From the NCBI GenBank assembly GCA_033063855.1, contig CP093830.1, positions 15,872,854 to 15,936,853 on the forward strand: a DNA stretch of 64,000 nt, read 5' to 3'. This stretch comes from Smittia aterrima. Lineage: Eukaryota; Arthropoda; Insecta; Diptera; Chironomidae. A program made the translations under genes and the position numbers. Positions 13,101-23,839 of this stretch are shown here, one piece after another; position 1 is the stretch's first letter; every line of letters begins with the position of its first letter. Below the pieces are notes generated by a model. The model was not told where the DNA came from. It saw nothing but the letters and a program-made list of their open reading frames with translations, and did not search any database.

Positions 13101-15245
13101 TACATGGTATAGAAAGGAGGATCAGGATGAGTGAATTGCTTTTAAAAGCTTCCCATCACAGCTTGAGCTCCAGCGAATAATGTATACGACTCATAAGCTG
13201 AATAAAATATACCTCCCACTATGAAAGTTGCATCGCTATCAAATTGGTTTTGTGCAAATTCAATTTAACTTTATCGTCGTCTGCTTAAGCTCAACTGCTT
13301 GACGATTATCTGCTCGAGAAAGTTTGTCGAGATTAAAAATAAATTTACCATCGATTCAATGAGATAGGAGGGTGAGTCTTGTAAATGAAATGAAATGTAA
13401 ATTGAAGAAAATATGACGAAGATTCCATCACAGCAACGTAAAGCACGACAACGACGATGATTATGAATTTCTTGAGATAAATCTCATTGCAAACATTTCA
13501 CGTAAACTGAACTCTGCTCTAGATAAATATCCTTGAATTCACGATTTCTCTTGCTCTCATTGATGTTAAAGCCAGTTTGCCACGACAAGGAAATAAATCT
13601 ATCGCTTGGACACGCAATCCCAGAAACAATTCAATATCGACCGTTGCCCACAGAAAATTTGTTTCCTCATCGACACGACATTATTTCTCGACGCAATGAT
13701 TTATCAATTCGCAATCTTCTTTTCCTGAACTTTATTTCTTCATTATTATTATTGTGACTCTGACTATGACTTCACAAAGTGATGTTCGATCTGATGAAAG
13801 TTTTCCAATTCTTGCCAATGACGTTCAAAGCCTTTGACTATCAATTTCCTTTTACGTATCTTCATCAGAAGAAAGAAGAACTCAGTCACAAAGGGATTGT
13901 TCATTAATTGCGTTGCTCTTAGTGACACTTTCATTATTTTATGAACCAGTCCATAAACGATTTATCCGTTGTCACTAAATTAGTCATCAAAGCTCAATAT
14001 TTCCCTCACGTAAACTCAGTGAACTGAAGGATTTATGACGAATGCTAAACATATTCACAAATAATGTGTTCGAAAGGGGGGATTGAAGTTATTTTTATTA
14101 TTCATCGAATTTCGGAAAGCTTGATGTGGATTCATTTGGATGAAGTAAATTTCATGCTTGAGAGAGTTTTGCGTCGAGTTTCTTTATTTTTTTCTCCCGG
14201 ACATCTTAATCCTTTAAGTTGTAGAGGATTGAACCTTGAGATCGGTAAGCGAAGGTAAATAAAAAGTGTGCGGTTGATGTGGATAAGGAAGATAGAAGAC
14301 AATTTTATCTGGAGAATTGAAAATGATGAGTGACAATCGGAGATGGTTTCTTAATTTCGTCCAAAAGTGGTCAACGATCAGCACTGTCCAGAAAGTTATC
14401 GTTCCGAGTTTACCTCAAAAAAAGTTTTCCTCGAGAGTTTGTTTGTTTGTTTTAACGAACACTTGGATAACATCGCATGAAGTTTTATTATCACCACAAA
14501 GCAATCCTCTCAAAGTATTTACACATTAAGCCTTGTCCTTGAATTTTACTCGAGAGACTTTACTAGGAATTCAGATAATAACTCGATGAGTAACTTCAGT
14601 CACTTGAGCTTTATTTTTGTTGAAGAGCCTGCTGATTAAACTTCTCATTGGTCGCTAGGAGGTCGATTATAATGCTCTCATAATACTTTTGATTCAACCA
14701 TCACCGCGATGGTGACGTTGATCTTAATACTCTTAAGAAACTTATACACAGATCAAGTTGTTTCTTAAAGTTCATTTCAAATAAAACTCACGTGACGAAA
14801 GATAAAAAACATTGCGGTAAGAGAGCATTAACGACTTTATTTGATTACGAACGAGCCTCTCGATTTTCTTTCCGTCTTAATTCCAGAAATAAATTTCTTC
14901 TTTAAGTTAAAGCCGCTAGCAGAGGATTTGCTACTCAGCGTGATTATTTTGTTATTTTCTAAGATGCGGTTGATGGATGTCAGTCTTTCATTTTCCTAAA
15001 AGCTTCTGCTCTGAAGTATTCCCCAATTTGATTGAGTTGTTCGGATTTTAAAACTGAAGAGCTGTAACAAAAGTTCAAAGGCTATCACGCATGGAACACA
15101 AAAAGTTCATGGTTTATGGCTATTTTCAATCTGATCTTCTCCATTAACTGTTCGACAGGATTACACGATTGTTGGCAGTTGAAGGCGTAACAGCATGTCG
15201 TGTACTAATGCAAATTTCGTGCAATGAAGCCCTAGTGAACAACAT

Positions 15246-15272
15246 CGAATGAAAGTTGTTGGGAGTGCACGT
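15246..15272 (+). repeat. 27-nt direct repeat, copy 2
   Basis: Second copy of the repeat at 13074..13100, about 2.2 kb away, with 26 of 27 bases identical. No transposon ends or target duplications are visible around either copy. Confidence 0.7.
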
Positions 15273-16639
15273 ACAGTTTAGAATCAACAAAATCCTTTTG
15301 AAATCAAATTATACTGCCAGGCGACGACTCTGCTGTGTGAATTGAAAGCGGTTTTTCAACGTTGTAGAGTTCAAATTATTCACTCGGAGAGGAAGTGATT
15401 GAGTGTGGAGAGACAGCGAAATTGAAAAACTGATTAAAATTGCAAAACGTAAAATCAACGTTCGCAGGCAAATCTAATAACGAAAAAGCGAAAATTTATT
15501 TTCCCGCAAGGAGGATCTAAAATTGAAATGACTTAACGTTCACGAAAATTATTTTACTAGAAATCGTTCATTGATTTTCAAATCAGATAAACGTTTGGAG
15601 CAGCAATATTGAGGCTAAATTAGGAATATATCTCGCAGCCTAATAGAAATTTATTCGTTGGATTTCATCGTCACTAAGGAAAAAAAATCTGTCAAAAACA
15701 ATGTCATAAGCGTAAATCTTACATCGTAAGAAGACACGTCATCTTGACAGCTTTAAGGTTGATTTTTTTTATAAATACACCGATCAAAAATAAAGGTGAA
15801 TAATTTTCTTGAAGATTTATGAAAGCTGTTTTTAAGTAAATGTCAAGTTCACGAGAGAAGTTTATAGAAGAGATAGAAATCTTTTGTAAAAGTTTCCTTT
15901 TGTGGAGAACGGAAAAATTGGGCAATAAATCAATTTGCTTTAAAAAGTTTTTGTGAAAGGCTGACAAGGGAAAATTGTTAAAATTCTATCGAGAACATTT
16001 TTTCAGATTTTTTATTCACAATCTTCCTTCCTTACACTTTTATGTTCTACAACCATGTTTTAAAAAACTGTTTCCTGGAAATTATTTTGATAATGCTGAC
16101 TCAGACGAAGCGCATCTCAATGCTAATGCACTTCGCCTGAGATTCTCGAAAGCTCCTCGAGCACAATGGAAATATCCTTTGAGAGCCAATTTCAAGTGAG
16201 ATCATTCCGGTGCCTCAAGGACATTTCAAAAATGAGTTTAATTGCAAGAAATATGTGAAAGGAGCTTCTTGTTTCCATAATTGAAAATATTTTCTTACAT
16301 TTCTCTTAATGTACCCGTAATGCTTGGTTTTTTTAAACTAATTTAAAGAATTTAAGGATTCACTTATATCCGGATATTGACGACATAATTTGGAAGGTCA
16401 AGTCCGGACAAACCCTTTTTCGAAAGATTACTTTAATAGGAGTCAAGAAGGAAAGGCTTCGGAGAAGAGGAAATTCTTTTTTTGTTGTGATTCAAACAGA
16501 AAACTTGGAACCATGTTATTGTCTTTCTTATGATCGGTTTCACATGAACTGCTAAGAATGTAGAATCTATTTAATGTTTAACACGTAGTTTGGAGCTTGA
16601 AGATGTCTACAACTTCCTTGGTTTGATATCGGATTTCAA

Positions 16640-19600
16640 TCATTCAATAATCCTGATTGATGACGCATTGCTACTGTTTGAGCTTTGGCTTTTAAACGAC
16701 ATGTGGGGATTTTCTTCGCAGATAAGCTCGCTTGAGTTCGGTATTTCCTCAGTCGATGCTGCGAATGTACATCGTTTATTTTGCTTGATTACGGCACGAC
16801 TACGTCGATGGTGATAACAGTTCCGATGGACACTGTGACGAAGTTTAAGTTTAGTGCAGTTCGTGCAGGTTCGGATGCGTGTGGTCCTCTGTTGTGTGTG
16901 GTCACAAGCGCTACAGTGCTAAATGAAACGAAACTCGAATTAATAATTGGCATGTCAATTATTTCCTTTTATTCTTACAGACGAGGTTGCTGTAATTTGC
17001 ATGTTGGCCAAATGACACTGGAAAATAGGAGGGGAATGGTTTAATTGTCATATTTGAAATATGTTGAATGATAAACTCTGAATGAGCGAAGAAACATAAA
17101 ACAAATCAACTGACAAGCATCTTATAGCTAACAAAGCGATTCAAACTACGAGATTAAAGTTTCCGAAGCGTTTAGATTGCTTTCACGGGTCACAGATAGT
17201 TGATGAGTGACAAGACATTGAAGAACAGAATGTGAAGTATTCTTCGAGTTTACGTACCTCATGAGTTCGTTCACCATTTTGTTATTGTTTGCTGAATAAA
17301 CTTAATAAGTCAAATGCATTCTCAAACATAATAAAGCAAACTAAATGTAAGACTGTTCACAAGAATTGTGTCGGATATGCTGTATTCCATGGAGTGAACA
17401 TGTAGAATAGCATCGTCGTGAAGCGAATCTCTGGAATAAACAACATGATGAGCATAAAATTATTCGCAAAACAAAACTCTTCCATAAATAACGTGAAATT
17501 TCGCATTTTTTGTGGTTTTCTCTGCGCTGATGCTCAAACTATTTCTCTTTGAAATAACTTCAAGTTGAATCACACCAAGTAACTCGAATGAATTCTTTTC
17601 TTTAAATTAAAATTTCTCTACTGGTTTGCTCTAAAATTTTCTATAAATTCCATTTAATGAAAAAATGTAAAAGCCCAACTTTCTAGCTAAAGCAAAAATA
17701 CTTTTCTTGTAAAGTCTAATGTTACTTTAAGCGAGATCTAAGCGAGCAGCATTAGCGTGAAGTGAATGTTAATGAAGTTGGCAAACCTGGGAAGCTTTTG
17801 ATCTCATTGTTGGTTGATATTTCCTACGTATTTTCCTGGGACAGCAGACACATAGAATCCGCACGAACGCTCTACGAGAACAAGAGAGAAAAAAAGGAAA
17901 ATTACAAACAGAAATAAATTTCTCGTAGTGCTCAATGTTGCAGAAACAATAGAACTAAAACGTAATACAACGCCAGTCGCGTTTTCGCATGCAAATTTAT
18001 ATTGTTTCACTAGCTCGAAGCTGCCACATTATTTTTAATGAAGATTTTTTGTGGAGTATTTTTAATTTAATAGAAAAGCGTCAGAGCACATTTTGTGCAA
18101 TTTATTTTTTTAAACTCTGATGTCAGGTGACTTAATAAGGAAAGTTTACTGCTATGAACATTGAGGCCTTGTTGGTTGGAAAATGTCTGAGGTCTAGTAA
18201 TTAATTGAATTGCGGCAGGTTTTAAACTTTCATAATATTTCACAATCACAGGACGTGCGGGACTTGCAATTTATCAAAAAGTCCCACCCTTGACTTTTTA
18301 AAATCCATTAAGGAAAATACAAATTAGACTTCAGCAAAGTATAATCCTCGTCAAATATTTAATCATCTCTCGGATTGTCGGAAAATTATAGCTAAGCATA
18401 CTTTGAAAATATTAAAATCTAATCCGAATGAATTACGAGTGAAATCGGATTTTGCCATTTTGTGAATACACCGCGATGTGAAAAATTCAGATCGCGACTT
18501 ATATTTTGTTGATTGATGCGAAAACAATGATGTAGGAAGCCGAAGTTGATTGAACCCTTTGTAAGTAACATGGAAAACCTACGCATCATCCAACAGCCTC
18601 AAGCTATTAATGCCACGAAACAACATTAATCAAATTTTCGTACTTTGCACGCTCTGCCTACGAAATTTACTTTATTGACGAGTTTCGTCCTGGCTTTTCG
18701 GTTTATTAGCAAATTTTCATCGAAAGTAGTTTCAAAGAGACCGACGTAATTATGATTTATTGCTGCGGCTCGAGAACGTCCTAATTTAATTATAAAATTT
18801 TGAGGGAGGCATCATCGAGAGTGGCACTACAAACTCACCTTCTAAAGTCTCGACTCCAACAAGCATAAATGACCGGATTCATGCCTAAGAAATATTTCAT
18901 TAGATAATTTCATTAGATGTTTTAAATTTTTTGACAAGTTAGAGACATCTGTTGCAAAACTTGACGAGGAAAAAAAGCCATTTTGAGCCTTGATTCTTCG
19001 ATCAAAATTCTTATGTCATCAAAGCCAAACTATTTTCTGCTATGTCCGCTTTCAGTAAACTCAATATGGCTTCGTCTCCTGTTATTGTCTTGTTGAAGAG
19101 TCTTCATGATCAGAGAACATTCAATAAACGACAGCTTGTGCTTTTTCACGAAGACATTAAACATATTTTCTCACTTGAGTTAATCCATCCAAGCCACGTC
19201 ACCACTGCCGAGACGATTTCCTCGTGCGTTATACAGTCAGCGCAAAGACCGGTGAGCAAATTTACAACAAAGAAAGGCAACCAGCAAACTATGAAAACGC
19301 CTGGAAACGGATTATTCCCCAACCGTATCATTTTCATTCGATTAGACAGGTTGATGTTGAGTATAAATAGATTATGAGAAGATGGATTGAAAAAGAGAGA
19401 GAAAAAAATGTTTTTCATGTGTAAATAATGTTCGGATAGCAGGTCGTTGGATCTGACAAGCGACACGCTCAAAGTTTCAAATTTAGCTTTCGTGCATTTC
19501 CATCCAATGCTCGTCGAAAGGAATTAACGCTTGATAATCTTGATTGATTGTTTCCTCACGAATCTTCTCCGATAAGGAATTACCATCAAAGAACATTCAT

Positions 19601-20796
19601 CGACTAAACTTTGACCGTGTCGACCGTGTGGCGAAGGCAAAAAAATCTGCATACCCATGACAATGCCCAAAGTTTTCGCTGCTTTTTTCTCTTTGGCAAA
19701 CTTGGCAAGTTTTCGTGACAGCGAAAAGTTTTTCCCCAGATGTCGGTGGCGTATTCCATTGTTGTGTAAGGCTGAAAGCGGCTCCTCGTCGGGCTCTTCG
19801 GGCGTCGAATTTGCTGTGTGACTAGTGTGGCCTTCTCGAGTCGTGCCGCCACGATGTATTCTTAAATTTAAATGAAATTTTATTCTTCAATTTAAGCCAA
19901 TTCCATAAAAAAAAGTTTATTTAAGGTTAATATTTTTACCTTAATGTTAACTGCATTTCGCCTGACGTCATGAGCACCTGTTTCGTTCCTAATTTTAGGG
20001 ATTTTGTTTGTTCGGCCGCAGCACGATAAATCCGACAGTAAGTGAAGACCATGACGAGTAGCGGCAGGTAGAATGAAATGGTCGACGAGAATAGCAAATA
20101 TCCTAAATGTTCGGTGAATGTGCACTTAAACTCTGGCATCGGGCCATGTCGCACAGCTCGCCAGAAGACAATCGCCGGAAAACTTATGAGACTCGAGCAG
20201 ATCCAGACAACTGCAATCAGTACCACTGCTCGGTTTCTAGTCATTTTCATTGGATACGAAAATGGATCTGTGATAGCCCAATATCGATCTAGCGAAATTA
20301 CGCAGAGATTGAGGATTGAGGCCGTGCTGAAGAGTACATCAAGTGATCGCCACGTATCACACCAGTCAGTACCAAAGAACCAAGTATTCTGAAGGACTTC
20401 ATAGAGCGCAGAAAAGGGCATGACAACTAATCCAACTAAGCAGTCAGCAACTGCTAAACTTGTCACGAAATAGTTGGTGGATGTGTGTAGATATCGCTCA
20501 CGAATGACGGCAAGGATTACGAGTGAGTTGCCAAAAACCGTCGCGAACGAGAACAGAATGAGGAAGATTAATAAACTAACGCGATCACTTGGAAGTTCTT
20601 GCAGGTACTTGGTGAAGTTTGGTTCAGTTGTCGTCGCTGTTGTTGTGGTTGTACAGCAGTTTGAGAAGAAATTTATGAGATTGCTGTTGTTGAATATCAG
20701 CACTGGCGCTTCATCCGAGGCATTGTGTAATGTCAAGTTGCTGCTAAATATCATTAATTGCGAATAATCCCAATAATATTCCGTCACATTTATCAT
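16640..20796 (-). CDS. Dop1R2: D1-like dopamine receptor 2 (DAMB type)
   Basis: Class A GPCR for dopamine, neuronal plasma membrane. Six exons joined by phase: 20796..19940, 19860..19655, 19300..19175, 18884..18839, 17871..17787 and 16918..16640, 532 aa. The extracellular N-terminus carries several N-glycosylation sites and a Thr run. TM1 is FGNSLVILAVIRERYLHT, TM3 has the amine-binding Asp (SLDVLFSTASILN) and DRYWAITDP, TM5 has serines in SSTISFYLPLLVM. The third loop is short (KNFSLSRKLAKFAKEKKA), TM6 is FIVCWLPFFVV, TM7 is NPVIYACWSRDFRR, followed by CVCCPRKIRRKYQP with palmitoylation-type Cys. Exons 1-5 are unmistakable DAMB sequence. Exon 6 (92 codons, Cys/Arg/His-rich then Ser/Asn-rich) is chosen by acceptor and phase only and does not resemble the fly tail. 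Confidence 0.93.
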
Positions 20797-22999
20797 TATG
20801 TGAAATGTGAACGAGCGTTATACAGTCGTTTGGTGGGTGAATGCGGATTATCTTCGAAGTTATTCCATGCTAATTTATGTTATCTCGTTTTGCAGTCTCT
20901 CTATCCTTTTAATAATCATGTCTCGTTTTTCGCCTTAACTCTCGTCTCCCCCGAACATTAAAAATAGAATTAATTAAATCCAATTATGCTCCATCTTGCT
21001 TAATCGCAATGTGATCAAAAGCTTTTCTCGTCTTCGAGTCGCTCTCTCTTTTCCTCACACGATTTTCGTTTGCTTTTAATTATCAATGAATCACAAGTGC
21101 TAATTGCATTTTATAGGAAACTGTTTTATAATTTATTTGCACCGAACTAATTGATTCCTTTATTTCTTGATTTGCAGCGATAAAAATACTAAAAAATGAA
21201 AAAATTTGCAGAATAAATTAAAGATGCAATTAGAGCTCTTGTTCACTATTATTGCTTTGACCTCTCTCTTTGCAATTCATTTCACTATTTGCAAATCAAT
21301 TCCACAGAGTTTTCTCCTTGAATTGCGACTTTATCCGATTGGTCTGCAAGAAGCCAAGAAAAAGTTTTTCATGAAACAAAATTTTCCACTTGAAAGTTTT
21401 CGCATTTTTTTCAATTTATTTTTTTCCGCGGTCGCTTTTTCCTTCAATTATTTATTTTTGGCTGCTTCCTTTCAACTCCACTGTTGTAATTTAAAACAAT
21501 AATAATTTATTGTCTGGAAATTGAATTGAACTCACTGCGGATGAGTAATCACTTTTGAATTAAGTCACTCAATGTCACTCCAAATAATTTGATTAGGTTA
21601 TTGAATTAGCAAATAGTTTGCGGGCACAATTAAAAAGCTTTCGTAGAAAACTATTGACCAGAAAATTTTGTATGAAAATTAATGTGTTTTCGTAGAAATC
21701 AAAAATAAAATCTCATTTCCATAAATTAAGGGTTTTCTTTTATTCAACGTTTCACTTGGTGCGTGATATTAAAGACCTCGAGCCGATTATATCCGACAAG
21801 GAGAAATTGAAACAAAAAATGTTTCTTGCTTCACAATGGATTGGCGTAAAGAATGAATGAAATAAGTAATTGTTTCACTTAATTCCATATCCCTCTCCAT
21901 TGAGAGTCGCTGCTGCTTAGTAATAAATCGACACAAATGTTATCCTTTCGTCGAGATATCCATTTTAATATTGCGAGAATTCGATCACTTTTATTCACTT
22001 CATAGCATTTGACGCGTTTATATATTTAACTCACAAACAACTCAAATCGAACACTATTTCAAAACTTTTGCTTGATTGCTTTGAGCTGATTTAATTGCTT
22101 ATTCAGTCTCTGCATCATCTTTGCTTTTGACGTGTTGTCTTAATCTCATCACAAACAAAACTGTTCGGAAGCTTTCTATATTTCCCAGGAAAGGTTTCAG
22201 ACCAAAGCGAAGGCTTTTGAGGGGAAAACTTCCAATCGACTGGAATATTTCTGAGGATTCTTTTGAATCACATCGAAGCTTTTTCATATCAGTCGCTTAC
22301 GAGACTCAACCGTGGAAAGTTCACGTTTAATTTCGTTCTCTTGAAAATAATTTCTCGCGACGAAACCAAAACTTGCTTTATAGCTGAGGGATAAATATTA
22401 GAAATGTGTGTCAGCACTCTGTTAATTAAATTGTTGGCAATCTTTATGATAACACAGAAGCTGGAAATATTCATTGTTGTGAAAATTTAATGGAAAATCC
22501 AGCTTGTTTGCAACAGATTAAAAGTGATTTTATTAAAATGTAAAACTTCTGTTATTAAATGTTTTGTCGTAAAATTGAAAATTAATCCGGAAGAATGCAT
22601 GTGACATTTCTATCGATTTCAATATTTTCAAACTTTGTTGATTGATCTTGTTTGAAAACGTTTTTTATAAATAAGAAGCTTCCTCTCGAGCATGATAATT
22701 TAATCAATTAAATGCCCAAAGTTGTGTGAAATGAATCATTAGACAAGAAATTCAATGAACATTTCCAGTTTGATATTTTTAGAGCTCTCCCAGTGAGAAG
22801 GAATTTCGAAATGTAAACATTTTAATGACATCGTTCGATGCTTAAGTTGTTTCAATAAAATTTACGATTTCGTGCTGAAACATAATTTGAAACAGAAGCC
22901 GGATCTTTCAATCTTCGTATATATTTCGATTTTTCACTCATTACATGTACAGTTCAGATTTCACTTTATCACAAACAGCAAGCAACAAGTAGCAAAGCC
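20797..22999. other. Intergenic interval with the divergent promoters of Dop1R2 and the 23.0-kb gene
   Basis: About 2.2 kb, AT-rich. The longest ORF (21206..21502, plus, 98 codons) starts with a hydrophobic segment but has no homology I recognise and sits in random-looking sequence, so it is not called. A TATA box for the downstream gene lies at its right edge. Confidence 0.5.
22918..22956 (+). promoter_or_regulatory. TATA box and initiator of the small secreted protein gene
   Basis: TATATATT at 22918..22925 is followed about 33 bp later by an initiator-like TACAGTTCAG (22949..22956). That leaves a 5' UTR of roughly 45-50 nt before the ATG at 23000. Confidence 0.55.
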
Positions 23000-23347
23000 A
23001 TGAAGTCGGATTTTAAAACAATTTTCGTGCTGGTAATTTCGCTGTTTTTCTTTTGCAACATCGAATGTTCACCTCAGGGCAGAGCAACAATTTTTACGGT
23101 TGACTTGAACAGTTCAAATGGAAACGTGATGGAAAATCTGTTTGCGTCGTTGCGAGAACTTTTCAGATTGATAAACCATGAGCCAGCAGAGACAACGACG
23201 CAAATAATCGACCAGACAACTCAAGCTCCGACTCCGGCTCCGACTACATCTCCACCGGCTACGACTTGGGCTACATCTCCAGTTGAAGATCAAGACCCAG
23301 CTCAGTTCGGAAAGTTGATAAGAAAACACTTCACTCGACTAATTTAA
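23000..23347 (+). CDS. Small secreted Thr/Pro-rich protein, function unknown
   Basis: Single-exon ORF of 115 aa. Residues 1-23 form a clear signal peptide (FVLVISLFFFCNIEC) with cleavage likely after ECS. A short mature N-terminal part with one NSS glycosylation site follows, then a Thr/Pro/Ala mucin-like stretch (about residues 65-95, repeated PTPAPTT-type units) and a basic C-terminus (KLIRKHFTRLI). A TATA box and initiator lie at the right distance upstream, and AATAAA (23495..23500) follows. No cysteines remain in the mature part, so it is not a disulfide-rich peptide. I do not recognise the family; candidates are a cuticle or peritrophic-type protein, a salivary protein or an antimicrobial peptide precursor. 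Confidence 0.75.
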   Translation: MKSDFKTIFVLVISLFFFCNIECSPQGRATIFTVDLNSSNGNVMENLFASLRELFRLINHEPAETTTQIIDQTTQAPTPAPTTSPPATTWATSPVEDQDPAQFGKLIRKHFTRLI

Positions 23348-23839
23348 TATCAAATACCAACGGCACCAAAGCGTGTCACGAATGATTAAAACTTTCGGTT
23401 GTCATCAAATATCAATTCACCGAAACGTGCTTGCCTTTCGTCTAATCCCCAAAAATATTTGTTTACTTTGATTTCAAACAATTGATGAGTTAACAATAAA
23501 TAAACTAATGGAAAATCATTTGCTTTTAGTTTCGTCTAATCGATCTCCCTCGTCGATGGTGTAGAAAGTTTTATTATTTTCATACAAAACATGTATTTTC
23601 CAATGAATAGAAATGATTTGTATTTGATTTCCCTCGTGCTGTGTTAACAAGGAAGATGTTCACGGTTTCGGTTTCAGTTTCATCCAATCCCACAAATGCC
23701 ATTGTTATTTCCTCGTTGAGAACAACCTTTATTCCAAGTTATAACAATGAGAAGCTTGTATGGGGAGAATTTAATTTTATTTAGAAACATGGAGGTTTGT
23801 GTAAATGTAATTAGTCAAGTGAGGCTTGAGACAGGTAAT
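23348..23839. other. Convergent 3' interval
   Basis: About 490 bp between the plus-strand secreted protein and the minus-strand aminopeptidase. It contains the polyadenylation signal AATAAATAAA near 23495. Nothing else is seen. Confidence 0.5.

Larger units (their letters stand above)
10579..16639. other. Large gene-poor interval between Galm and Dop1R2
   Basis: About 6 kb without supportable coding sequence. It contains a 27-nt sequence present twice (13074..13100 and 15246..15272, one mismatch) and a short stem-loop at 16100..16141, both reported separately. A fragment at about 16370-16420 carries TATCCGGATA and TCCGGACA words like those of the hAT-like element at 36-37 kb. ORFs are all under about 85 codons and look random. 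Confidence 0.5.

Noticed and set aside
16370..16420. Second hAT-like element end
   Set aside because: It shares TATCCGGATA and TCCGGACA words with the element at 35891..37031 but has no inverted ends or target duplication; too short to call.
16781..17044. 87-codon plus-strand ORF
   Set aside because: It is antisense to the inferred last exon of Dop1R2. The minus-strand reading has acceptor and phase support; this one has none.
19042..19377. 111-codon plus-strand ORF
   Set aside because: It lies antisense to Dop1R2 exon 3 and has no features of its own.
21206..21502. 98-codon ORF with a hydrophobic start as a secreted protein
   Set aside because: Composition is that of random AT-rich sequence, the hydrophobic stretches continue throughout, and no promoter or polyadenylation context fits.
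23114..23329. Arg/Ser/Cys-rich minus-strand ORF
   Set aside because: Antisense shadow of the Thr/Pro repeat region in the small secreted protein gene.
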